A stretch of DNA of 32,927 nucleotides from Protostelium mycophagum. Taxonomy: Eukaryota > Evosea > Variosea > Protosteliida > Protosteliaceae. Shown here one piece after another: positions 9,070 through 19,196 of the stretch; within the stretch, counting starts at the first letter, position 1, and every line of letters begins with the position of its first letter. Both the position numbers and the translations under genes were made by a program. Below the pieces are notes generated by a model. That model was not told where the DNA came from and did not search any database. It was given only the letters and a program-made list of their open reading frames with translations. The DNA lies in NCBI GenBank assembly GCA_002081555.1, contig KV921070.1:1-32927 (forward strand), written 5' to 3'.

Positions 9070-12000
9070 CTACAACGTGCCTTGGTCTTCATCCTCCTCG
9101 TGTACCTCTATAACCTCTTTCTTCGGCTTCGGACACGCCATTTTGCAAGATTTCATCTCTGGAATGAGATCAAACAAAGACGCATTCCTGTATAACGTGT
9201 CCTCATCTTTAATGATCCATTCTACAACGAGTCAGACGGTCACGTGACGCGAAATTTCATCGAAATTTCACCGTCTCCTCTGCGGTTGATTCGGATATGT
9301 GATTGTTTAGAGTCTTCCCTCACGACAGATAATGTGTACCCTAAACTTGTCAACATGATTGTCGTTGTAGTGTGCTGCTATTTTTAGCTTTATGTTTGCC
9401 GCCAAAATTATTTACAAGATTGATGATAACAAGACGCCGAAGGACTGTCTTTCAGGCATTCTATGGAGCACAGCACACTCTATAAACACAGGCTGCGTAA
9501 AGACATACTCGATGCTTGGAAAGACTCACCTTGTTTTGTGGCACTGAAACGCACAAGGAAAGTGCCAGCGGGTTGGCCTTTAAGAAGACCAGCTGCCTCC
9601 TTCGACTCAATCGAATCGAAGAACCACTCACAGCCATGCAACCTTGTGAACTGTATTCTTCAGTGTTTTTATATTTTCATGTAAATCTTAATCAATTTTA
9701 ATAGATTTTAATAAAACTGAATAATATTAAATTTTAATTTCAGTTATTTTTGTGATTTTTAAAAGTGTAGATTTTTTGTTCGAGATTTGACATCGAAATC
9801 GACAGATGAAACTTACTTGAGGAAGCCAAGCTGTTGCGGAACAATCCGGAAGACGACGGATCAGTGACCCGAATTTCTCGACATCAATTCTCTCCTTTAT
9901 GGTTCTCGCCTCTGATGACAGAGTCAGTCGTCTACATCGTTGTAGAAGAAAATAATCACCTAAATATTCCATGAAAATGGGAACATCCACATCCTCGTCG
10001 CATTCTCCCTGGGGATGGCTGAAAAATTTTAGATTTTGCAAATTGTTTTTTGAATAAAAATATAATTTTTCTGGAATTTTTTTTGAATAATAAAAATCTA
10101 ATTTTTGAAAATTTACTCACTTCCATAACTCCACCAAAAGATCTGAAAATGCGGCAGTAGGCTGTGCTAAATTTAGACTCATTGTAGATGATAGTGAGAA
10201 GAACAGTGATAAAGAGATGTCCTTTTGGAGTGGACCATTTGTGCGACAAAGCACAATCAAGATTATATTTGAAAATGTATTTTGTGTTGCGATAAAACCG
10301 CAAGATCTGCACAAGATTTCAACATAGAGGTTTTGTTTCGTTGTAGATGCAACTCACATTTGATCTGGCAACTTTCTTCCAAATTTCCACCCCCAAGTCA
10401 GATGGAATCGCAGATTCCAGAAGTACCTCTTTCAGTTGTTCGTTCACTGTACGTATTTCAATTTTCATGAAATTTCTCCCAGTTTTCACAAGTGTCAAGC
10501 TCACGAAATTTCTTGGAAAAATCGGAGAAAATTCTGGATTGTACCTCCGTCAAACTCCGGGCGCTGATCTGGGTCTTGGTGCCAGCATAAACCGATCAAT
10601 TTTGCAAGTCTAGGAGGGGTGTCCGACGGTATCTATTCGAAATTCAAAACTGGGATTTTGGCGGGAATTCTCTCACCTCAGGGCGTACGTGGCGGATTGC
10701 GACTGCGTCTACAATGGCCGCTTCTGATCCCATTTTTGGAAAAGGTGACAACTTTCTTGTCAGCATCTGCCACAACACGATACCTGAAATATTTTCAGGG
10801 AATTTTCTTCGAATTTTAGCTCGAAATTTCCTCACCATAACTGTACACATCTGACTTGGTGGTGAATTTATGACCCTTCATCACTTCGGGTGCCATCTGG
10901 GTGACGTCAGTGAAATTTCAGTGAAATTTCCGATCTACAACTCACCCACTGCATAGACCCCACCATGGTAGTGTCGGCCATAGAGCTTTTCTGTCATCAT
11001 TCAGATCCGAATTCAAATTTCAAAACCCCGATTTGGCGGGAAATTTCGCTTTTCACCTTATCGTCCGTCTTCTTTGCGGTGGCAAGTCCAAAATCTGGAT
11101 TCTTCAACATCCAATAATTTTATTTTAATTTTAATTCAAATATTTATTATTTTAATTTTCTGAGACAAATTATAAATTACCGCAAATCTTTATGGTCCAA
11201 CTCTTGTCAGTGACAAGCAGATTCGCGGGTTTTAAATCCTGAGATCTGTCAGAAAAAGACATGAAAGTTCTTGAAGTACAGATGATTCATGATGCACATC
11301 AAGTGGAGAATGATGTACATCACCGATCATCAATGTCGACGAGATGACCCCTCACCCTGTGTAAAATCTGTGGGGAGTTCTTGTGCAGCCACGTCATGCC
11401 CGCTGATGCCTCTCGAGCCATGCGCATCCTCTGAAATAGAGAGATTTCCTCCTTACTTGACAGCAGACCTTCTAAGTCGCCACCGCTGACCAGTTCTGTG
11501 ACCATCATCAGGTGACCGGGCATCGTGCATCCACCTTTAAGAGGTCAGATGTGATGAGGGTTTTGGAATCTCGATTCTTCGGTTGCATCTGATTGAGGTT
11601 TTGCACAAACACAAAGATGTGCCGAATGTCTTTGCAATGTCGCGGTAAAGACATCATCGTGTTTGTGCAAACATGATGTCGCAGCGTACGTCTGCGAGGG
11701 AATTGTAGAGTGTTTTTCTCATTATCTCTGATTTTGCAAGACATTTTGTCGCTGAAAGAACCTCTGGTGTTGTAGATTTAGTTAAGGAGGAGTCGCGGTT
11801 GCTAACGGAACATAATACCGCACTTCCGCGATATGTCTTTGGCAGATGAAAACATGCAAAGACATGATGACCGCCATAAAGATCGGATCGTGGAACCCTA
11901 GCACGGCTCACCTATAAATTGGACGATATTTGGTGATTTAAGGCCCCTATATGCGTCAGCAACATCCTCCAATTGGAGACGCATACCTCAGAATACGCAG

Positions 12001-12301
12001 CTCTCTCGCAAAAGACCTCAGATCGAGCTCGGTCATCTCTTGCTCTTTTAGACGCTTCACAGCGACTGAAAATGATGTCAGAATTACATTACCGGACGAG
12101 GCAATACAGCTCACCAAGTGTACCGCGGTAGTGTCCTCTATAAACAGTTCCAAAGGTTCCTTCACCAAGAGGTGGTTCCTCCACATCTACATCTTCGGGG
12201 AGGATAGCATCATTCACAATGATCTCCACGCTCTGGTGCCTCGTCAAAGCGAATTCTCTCGCATCTAAAGAGAGGGAAAGTCTGTTTCTGTTGCTAGTCA
12301 T
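9070..12301 (-). CDS. SHK-type protein kinase: TKL/tyrosine-kinase-like domain plus SH2
   Basis: A multi-exon gene of roughly 530-570 aa. The kinase core is complete: glycine loop GEGTFGTVYRG, lysine in VAVKRLK, helix-C glutamate in FARELRIL, hinge VTELVSGGDL, catalytic HRDLKPANLL, DFGLA, then SMQWMAPEVM, KSDVYSYG and DPDQRPEF. After it comes the linker VLLESAIPSDLGVEIWKKV, which resembles that of Dictyostelium SHK kinases, and then an SH2 domain: GCEWFFDSIESKEA, the phosphotyrosine-binding GTFLVRFSATKQ, GYTLSVVREDSKQ and SHIRIN. The tail is acidic. In the family, such kinases act at the membrane or in the cytosol in phosphotyrosine-linked signalling. The exon in the linker around 10120-10310 is the least certain part. 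The intron at 11535-11911 is unusually long and holds hairpins. The start ATG at 12301 is the first in frame. Confidence 0.88.
11535..11911 (-). repeat. Long kinase intron with nested inverted repeats
   Basis: This 377-nt intron is far longer than the usual 35-60 nt. It holds a hairpin (outer arms TTGCACAAACAC at 11601-11612 and GTGTTTGTGCAA at 11659-11670; inner arms ATGTCTTT at 11626-11633 and AAAGACAT at 11647-11654). A second pair lies at 11833-11841 and 11857-11865 (ATGTCTTTG / CAAAGACAT). The same word thus occurs in four places. It may be a small non-autonomous element or a structured RNA. Confidence 0.55.
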
Positions 12302-12914
12302 CTTGGACAATGATGGAATGCTTCGCCTGAAAATTTTGTATTTTTACGTAAAATATGTCAGTCTACACACCAAGTTATTTTCGGGTTCTGAGGAAACGGA
12401 AGAGGTCACGATAAGACACGTGTCCATCACGGTTGCAAATTGGTATGTTTAGCACCAAAAAGTATCCATGGTGATCGTTTTTCGAGCTTAAGGGGAGAAG
12501 GTGTTTGTTGCCTCAGTTCTTCAGCACGCCAAGAAAATAAGCTTGATCGTTGCAAGAGACAGTCTGAAATGAGTCTACAAATAAAGTTTATTTGTCGAGT
12601 CCTATCTGTTGTGAAACAGGAGGCTAGCCCATCTTCATTATACCTTAGGAGTGTTTCATCAAGTCAAAACCGGTAACCACCAGCCAGTGTTAACCAGTGC
12701 ATTCTGCATGTGGAAGGGTGGCAGCTCTCCAGCAGACTCTTCAGTCCATTCCTCTTTAAGGCCGCTGATATCGTACTTGCTTCAAATGATCGACCTCTTT
12801 GTTTGGGCTTGCAAGTCTAAATACTACTTCAATGCAGGTTGAATCTGGTGAAAAATGGTTGGTTGTAGATGCTCGAACTATTTTTAGCTTTAAAAATCCG
12901 AGAACACAAACAGC
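12302..12914. other. Divergent intergenic region between kinase and SPEF1-like genes
   Basis: A 613-bp head-to-head spacer that should hold both promoters. A perfect 19-bp palindrome, ACAAATAAA-G-TTTATTTGT, lies at 12577-12595. Short open frames exist on both strands, but none has a domain, a good start or splice support. No RNA gene was recognised. Confidence 0.5.
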
Positions 12915-14050
12915 ATGAACCATCAGCTCACAGATACAGAACTTCAAAACTTATTTTCATGGGTCGATGACATACCTCTTTCGAGGTCGAAGAAGAACAT
13001 ACATCGCGACTTTTCTGACGGCGGTATGATCTAAAACGTGAATACATGTGAACGTTGATAGTGTTGATGGCCGAGGTCATCAAACATCACTTCCCAAAGA
13101 TCATCGAGATGCACAATTACAGCCCAGCTAATTCATTTCAACAGAAGATTTACAACTGGAACACATTGAATGGTAGTTGTGAAGACTGAATATCTCATGA
13201 ACTGAAATCAGGATTAGGGCGAGTTCTGCGAAAGATAGAGATTCAATTGACACGAGATGACATAGAATCTCTTTCTAATGGTGTCGAGGGAAAGATTGAG
13301 AGACTGCTATTTTGGGTTCAAAGCAAGGTATGATGATGAGCTGATCAATCTCGATGGATTCTCATATGACGCTTCAATTCTGAACAACAGCTTAAGATCC
13401 AAGTTTAAAGACAATCTCCATCAATAATGACTGTGTTTAACTTAGAGGCACAGTGCGACCAAAAAAGAGCAGAGACCATTATGAGACAACAAGAGAAGAT
13501 GATCACTCACGAAAAGCTGCCAGCCGTCGGCATGGCGAAAGAGTGGGACTCCATCCACATACAGCCAAATCGGAACCCACCCATGTCCCCGATACTAAAA
13601 TTACCAGAACCGTGAGTCAACACATGCTAATTATAATCACTGTCTAATTTGTATGCTCTGGTTTGGATTACAAGTTGTTTAAGAAGGTATCCTGTGATTT
13701 TTCGGCGGCACAAAAACAGTCAAGAATTGAAAATAATTCGCTTTGCAGAAGACAACTCAGCAAGACGCACAACACGAGTGTACAATTGTACCCGATGTCA
13801 GCACCTTCTTCTTTGGACAGCCACTCCGTCCAATCTCTGCTCGAGAAGAAAGACCAGACGATTCACGAGTTGAATCATCACGTGGCGGTACGTCTTTGAC
13901 CCACAGACAACGTTTTTCTAATTCTTTTATTGACAAGTGCAGAATTTGGAGTTACGTCTTGGCAAAATGGAACAGATTGTGAGATTGAAAGACATGAAGA
14001 TACAAAAACTTTCACAAAAACTACACAAGCTGGGCGTGACGACACCATGA
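12915..14050 (+). CDS. SPEF1/CLAMP-like microtubule-associated protein (CH domain, C-terminal coiled coil)
   Basis: The first exons give the diagnostic CH-domain start: ELQNLFSWVDDIPLSRSKKN, then RDFSDGVLMAEVIKHHFPKI, then HNYSPANSFQQKIYNWNTLN. A proline-containing linker (NPPMSPILKLPEP) follows, and then a C-terminal coiled coil with MEQIVRLKDMKIQKLSQKL, the signature of sperm flagellar protein 1 (SPEF1, also called CLAMP). In animals and protists SPEF1 binds and bundles microtubules of ciliary axonemes and stable cortical arrays. Six introns (one of about 134 nt ending CTTTGCAG at 13749) are needed to keep frame; the join after LKIQ is the weakest. ATG 12915 is the only start before the CH domain. 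Its presence implies that the organism makes cilia or flagella, or keeps stable microtubule bundles. Confidence 0.85.
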
Positions 14051-14313
14051 CCGAAGGAGCTTTAATGTTTAGAACGTGTTCGTGTATTCACTGGGAGATC
14101 GTGGGTATCCACATAGAGATGAAGTTTTGAAGAGTATCCAATTGTCCAATTCTTTTTCAATTCGATCAGATGATGAGGTGGTAGAGATAGGTTGTGTATG
14201 AAGGAAGCTGTACCCTCTTTATTGTTTGGTCTGTGTTCATTGTAGTTTTATTTTCTTCAGAGGATGCTGTTGATTATCCCTTCACATTTTCAATCTCATG
14301 AATCACGCATCAC
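14051..14313. other. Short convergent intergenic spacer
   Basis: This 263-bp spacer lies between the stops of the SPEF1-like gene (+) and the next gene (-). Only the short tail frames of both genes are present and no other feature was seen. Confidence 0.5.
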
Positions 14314-15959
14314 CTACTTGATCTCTCTGCACAAATCATCCAGTAAGTCTATCACTCTGTCGTAGTCATCCGGTTTCACTGTATAACGGCTTGCCTGTCC
14401 ACTCATCTTCTTCCCATTTCCTTCCTCCCCCGGGTGGTGGGTAAATTGCACGACGAATACTGGTCCCTGGAATTTGGATATTTCGACTCTATCACGAGTC
14501 AGGTCTAGTCTGCGCGCTTAGAGGACATACTCTGGTTTGGAATCGTTGTAAACAAAGATTAGCCCCGTTTTTTTAGGAGTCTTTGTGATCTTTTGGGGCT
14601 CCTTATAAGTCACGGCGATCTTAAACAACTGTGGGGTCAGATTTCGTCTTTCAATTCAACTCGCCTTTCCGTCGACTCTTCTGTAAATAATGCCCTTGCA
14701 GTCGTGGTCTTCATCGATCATCGTACCTCTCTGTTGGTTTCAGTATAAATCGTGTTGCTGTTGATTCACCACTAAAATGTTGCACAAGTCTCTTGCCAAA
14801 TATTCTCCACCAGATATCCACACTCGGATCTTAGTCGCTCCGACAATGTCATCTTCATACTTTATGTGATGAATCTGGATGATAAGATCATAAGCATGTT
14901 CAGTGAAGCAGGCTGTCCAATACAATACTGCCGAGAGAGCACTATGGCATTCTTCCCATTGCATCCCTGTCTCGTCTGCGAATGTCTCATTCCACCCCAG
15001 AACATGATTATCGAAAGTTCTCTGTGTCAAACAGTAGCGCTCCCTAACTCCATCTCCTCTCAGGAAAGACAGGCCGATGGAATATTTAAGTCTGTCTGTG
15101 TTTGGTTGATAAGTAGTGGTTGTTGTAACATCCGTCACGATAGAGAGTAATACTCCTGTGGGTGTGATCTATTGAGGTTGAGATTGTACATCGTCATAAT
15201 GTCTCACCATGTTGAGTGACATCTCCACTTGATGTCGATAAAAATCAACCACCCGATGTTCTATTGTGGATGTTTTGACTGAAAGAAATGTTGTGCCTGA
15301 AGTGAGGAAATGTACAAAGTCTTTGTCTTCTTTGCCAAATTCTGGACGGGCAGAACGGTTTAATTCACCTTGCTTTGTGCTCCTACTTTCGTCCCATTCC
15401 CACTTGTCCACAGCAGATGAAGGTGCGGTCTGCTCGATTTAACTCATGCTGCAGTACAGTTCTCCTCACCACTTGGTTCAACCAAGTGTTGTAACGATTC
15501 AGAAACATCAATCGTTTCATTTCGTTCTTCTTTTTTGCAAGCATGTGGTGATGGACAAACTCTCTCGAAAGTGACAACCTTATCAACTGCATCTCGGCAC
15601 CATATCTTCTGAAGAGGAAGGCCCTCCAATCTACCCTGTCTGTAATTAGATGAGATCTCATTAACAATCTCACTGTGTTTCTCCTTTAAGTCTTCTCAAT
15701 GCAGGGAAGTGATGAAGAGCAACTGACCGATACAGCTCCTTACAAGCATTCTTGATTCTCCTTGATAACTGATCGACACTGAGTGCAAGATGAAAGAAAG
15801 TCAGACCTGGTCCAAGATGAGGATCAGCGAGCAATCGGTGCAGCATAGAGGAACCAGACTCGACATGAGAAGATTCTCCATCGTGGAGATCGGATCCAAT
15901 GGATTGTGTTGGCTGAATTTGTTTTCTTGGAAAAAATGCTCAATTAATTGGGCACCCAT
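14314..15959 (-). CDS. Unknown protein, about 480 aa, multi-exon
   Basis: Exons join in phase from ATG 15959 (MGAQLIEHFFQENKF) to a stop at 14314. The N-terminal half is helical and basic (around RVDWRAFLFRRYGAEMQL). The middle holds a well-ordered block, GLSFLRGDGVRERYC, TFDNHVLGWNETFADETG, then SALSAVLYWTACFTEHAYDL and IRVWISGGEYLARDLC. The C-terminus reads FQGPVFVVQFTHHPGEEG and ends in a helix (DYDRVIDLLDDLCREIK). The middle and C-terminal parts look like folded globular domains, but I do not recognise a family. There is no signal peptide or clear membrane span. Two splicing oddities occur: a GC-AG intron (donor GCGAGT near 14671) and a 21-nt candidate intron containing an in-frame TAA near 14503-14523. 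It is divergent with the two-TM gene 141 bp away. Confidence 0.65.
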
Positions 15960-16100
15960 CAGAACACGCTAATCACCGAGATTTTTAACATCGGCGAGGA
16001 ATTGCAGAGTTGGTTTCTTAAAACAGTTTCCAAACGAATTCTCTTCTTGTTACATCAAGAATCGCATAATGCAACACTGATATAGCACTCAACAGCCCAC

Positions 16101-16490
16101 ATGGCCTACCACACCTACCTCGGCATCACACTCTTAATCTGTGGCAGCATCTTGTTACTCGTCAATGGATCATTCTTTGTCTGGAAGATGTTCTCCTCTC
16201 GAAACGGCTACACTTCTATTGGTGATACCAAAGAATGTCATTCACACTGTGACGATGGGATAAGCCTCACCAGCACGGAGGTCACGTGGATGATGGGGTG
16301 TATTTGGACATTGTGTCTGAATCAACAAACTGGTCGGATGCCCAAACACACTTTCATCGGCTGGTTTGTAATCACTGTAGTCATTGCCTCCATATGTTTC
16401 GCAGTTGGAGTAAGTACCCCGAGATCAACGTGGTGCTGATCAGCACAGACCGTCATCTTGCGCCGTTCTTTAGGAGAAAGCCTTTATTGA
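16101..16490 (+). CDS. Small two-TM membrane protein, about 116 aa
   Basis: Two exons (16101-16409 and 16449-16490) join over a 39-nt GT-AG intron with donor GTAAGT. The protein begins MAYHTYLG and runs into a first membrane segment (ITLLICGSILLLVNGSFFV). A loop with four or more Cys and a Trp-Met motif (TWMMGCIW) follows, then a second segment (WFVITVVIASICFAVG) and a short basic tail (TVILRRSLGESLY). Both ends therefore probably face the same side. No family recognised. The first ATG lies just after the divergent start of the minus-strand neighbour, so the 141-bp spacer at 15960-16100 should hold both promoters. Confidence 0.55.
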
Positions 16491-16802
16491 AAGACTCGAA
16501 GAAATAATAAATACCCAGGGTCTGATTGGTGATGTCAGAAGGTGTTGTGCGAAAATCATCCCGATGGGTCACGTACATGTGCCTGAAAGTTGATGTCTTG
16601 TGTGATTTATCTGCCTCCTTCTGTGCGGGTGTGGTTGTTGAGGAGACTGAATTGAATTAAAGAATATCATTAATGCTCCGGGCACCACGATGGAATTGTA
16701 GGTTTTAGAAATCAAACCAAAAAAGAGTCAGAATTTCGATGAAATTTCGACCGGTCATTTTACAATTTCCAGTGAGATGAGATCATTCGAAAATCAAAAC
16801 TT
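16491..16802. other. Convergent intergenic spacer
   Basis: This 312-bp stretch lies between the 3' ends of the two-TM gene (+) and the DUF1776-like gene (-). It contains a GAAATTTC palindrome at 16741-16748. No gene or RNA was seen. Confidence 0.45.
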
Positions 16803-18412
16803 TTATATAAAAGAAGCTATCCATTGCAAAAAGATGGTGTGCCCGTTGTCATCTAGAGCCCAAGACAGAAGCCTCATGAGGCGTGTGTCCAAACCGACGC
16901 AGTAATTACCTGCTTAATCTCAATCTTGACAGCTATTATGCCACAAATGAAGACTCAGACAGATCGTGAAATTGATTGTGATTGCGAATCATCAAAAATG
17001 GTAAAATGTGAGATCAATCACCAAGGGGTCTGGTTGATTCTATTGCATGGGACACACTGTCCCAAACCTCTTTTTCTGACGAGCTCAGGTGTCTGACCAT
17101 AGAAAATAACCTGCCAAAAAGAAGCGTCCACCGGTTGTAGACGTGGTATTCGGCGGTATCCACGTCATTATGTGTCATCCATGTGTCAGGGTTGTCTTCG
17201 AGACGCGGGGGTGCGTAATCACTCCCACTAATCTTACCTATGAATTTTCAGTGAGATTTCTCGGCATTTTGGCATTGATTTTCGCGCCAAAATTTGAATT
17301 TTAAATACTTGTTTCTTGAGAAGTGATTATACCGCCTGCCAAAACGAAGCCTGCCTCTACATTTGACACAGACATCCCCAGCGGTGCCAATTCTGACATC
17401 ATGACACGTGACGTCATCCTCAAAGCCGATTTAGACGAGCTGATCAGACCTGCCACAGGCATCGGGGTGAAGCCTAAAAATACATCACTCATCGGTCAGA
17501 ACACGTCATCAAAATCATTCCTCCAAATAAATATCATAAATAAATGAAATTCAATTGTGGTTCCCGGGAAACACAAAGCACACCTGCAATAGAACCCAGA
17601 TTGACAACTCTGCCGCCAGGAGTCTTCAACAATAGAGACAAAAAATCTCGAGACATGTCTAAGCAGGAGAAGTAATTCTGTTCAAAGACTTCCCGGATGC
17701 AGTTGTATGTGGAGGCGGGTAACAGCATTGAACGGCTGGTGCCGCCACAATTGATCAGGGCGTGAAGCCTCAGCTTCTTCTCTGCCAAGATCTGTGGGTG
17801 TCAAAATGACACTTTAGACATTTAAATAGAGTGATACTGTTTTTGGTTTGTAGAGTACGGTCTGCTACCGTGAAGAATCGCGTTTAGAAATCGCGGTGAG
17901 CAAAAATACAAATGGGTTTGTGCAAGGTGAAACTTGATCACGCGCAATGCCTTGTCTTGAGACAATGCATAAAGTCATCTCTGATGGTGACATTATTCAT
18001 TAAATTCTAACCTCTCTGATAAAAGAGACAGCAGCGTCCCTGCTTGCTGATGAAGTCACGTCCACGACTACAGGTGACACGTTTGGTGTCCTCATTTTCC
18101 AAAATCGAACCTCTTCATCAATATCCTCCTCTGTTGATACGATGATAAAGATTGTGTACCCTTTTTCCGAGAATTTTTGGGCGAGATATCTGCATTTCCC
18201 ATTGATATCATATATCATCTATCATCAGCCCACCTTCCAATGTTGGAAGAGGAAGAAATCAAAAGTGAACTTTTGAGGGGATCCGCACTTGGCAATGGAG
18301 GTATCCGCAGCACCCAGCTGATGATAGAGAAGATGATTCGATCTATTCGATCCCAGTAGTGAGAGATGAGACCTGCCATAAAAAGAATGGGTGGCAGAAG
18401 AAGGTTCAACAT
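16803..18412 (-). CDS. DUF1776/Pbr1-like degenerate short-chain dehydrogenase, membrane-anchored
   Basis: Starts at ATG 18412 with a hydrophobic anchor (MLNLLLPPILFMAGLISHYW). A Rossmann-like fold follows: LLISSSSNIGRYLAQKF, GYTIFIIVSTEED, VSPVVVDVTSS, LHALINCGGTS, GGRVVNLGSIAGG, then ISSSKSALRM and MSVSNVEAGFV. This is the order of a classical SDR. However, the Gly-rich cofactor loop is reduced to SSSSNIG, NAG is replaced by CGG, and the catalytic Tyr of YxxxK is Ile in ISSSK. Such loss, plus the VSTEEDIDEEV and VVVDVT pattern, fits DUF1776 proteins (yeast Pbr1), which are SDR-like but poorly understood. The C-terminal exons (NRWTLLFGRLFSMVRHL...WIASFI) complete it. An ATG at 18457 could add 15 residues. 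A 220-nt intron (17792-18011) with small inverted repeats is unusually long. Confidence 0.72.
17792..18011 (-). repeat. Long intron with small inverted repeats
   Basis: A 220-nt intron of the DUF1776-like gene contains close inverted words: ACGG...CCGT near 17858-17871, CGCGATT/AATCGCG types near 17877-17896, and TTGTCTTGAGACAA near 17952-17966. Function unknown; the intron is several times the usual length here. Confidence 0.4.
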
Positions 18413-19196
18413 GTTTGCATTATCACTGATTATGATCTCAGTATTACGTACAAGCATCTACAACCAGTTATTGATCTCAGTTGGAAAACTAAACGAAATT
18501 TCGGACGAGAACCTGTACACAGACCTGTCGAACATTCTCATCTCTTCACATGGGGATCATGCTCTAAACGGCAGCTCCATCATGAGAGTAAAGATTAAAA
18601 CCAACGCGTTTTCGTAAAACGCATTTCTTCCCAAATTCCAGCGACATTTTACCAAAGAAGAGACCTTAATCTCCGCCATACCAGGTCGGAGCGGACTGAT
18701 TTAGCCGATTTCGGTCTGGTGTTGTGGTGTGTACACATACCGCACTGTGGAATGTGAAATGTAGAATGAATTCTGGGGTAGATATCACCTTTGCACACGT
18801 GGCAGCTGACCAACCCCGATAATGGAGACCGCCCCGCTACTGGCCCAGGGGCAAGTTTCTGATGACGTCACGCACAACATCGAAAAATGAGGTCAAAAGA
18901 GGCGGAAGGAGCCCTTCGCTCCCAGTATCTTACATCACGCGCCGCTCCTCAGGACGCGAGATGATCATCTCTCATGAGGCTCTCTGATGTGAAAAAGGGC
19001 ACCTTGTCTCTGCACTTTTTACAAAGGATCATGTTGAAACAAGATGAAGCTCTCCGACGTCTCATTTTATTTATTATTGTACACAAAAAATCTCTGCGCT
19101 ATGGTACTGCCGAATCCCGAGGGGATGTTTTCCCGCCAAAAAATGGGATTCAAATGAACCAGAAATCAGAGTACAAGTCTGCGTTTGTGTTTGTGG
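18413..19196. other. Intergenic region, 784 bp, no supported gene
   Basis: This lies upstream of the DUF1776-like gene and downstream of the 19197-20395 gene. It contains a CRE-like TGACGTCA (18863-18870), a perfect 14-bp palindrome GAGATGATCATCTC (18958-18971), a short hairpin GGAGC-CCTTC-GCTCC near 18917-18932 and an E2F-like TTTTCCCGCCAAAA (19128-19141). A plus-strand frame at 18366-18617 overlaps the neighbour's start and is not supported. No tRNA or rRNA signature was found. Confidence 0.45.

Noticed and set aside
8940-9690. Plus-strand multi-pass membrane gene suggested by hydrophobic frames such as LVFILLVYLYNLF
   Set aside because: The minus strand here encodes the SH2 domain and tail of the kinase with exact family motifs; the hydrophobic frame is its antisense.
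12440-12842. Small plus-strand genes in the kinase-SPEF1 spacer
   Set aside because: The frames lack motifs, good starts and consistent splice partners; the region is better read as a divergent promoter.
18366-18617. Plus-strand 83-codon frame with a hydrophobic start
   Set aside because: It overlaps the first exon of the DUF1776-like gene antisense and has no promoter, splice or family support.
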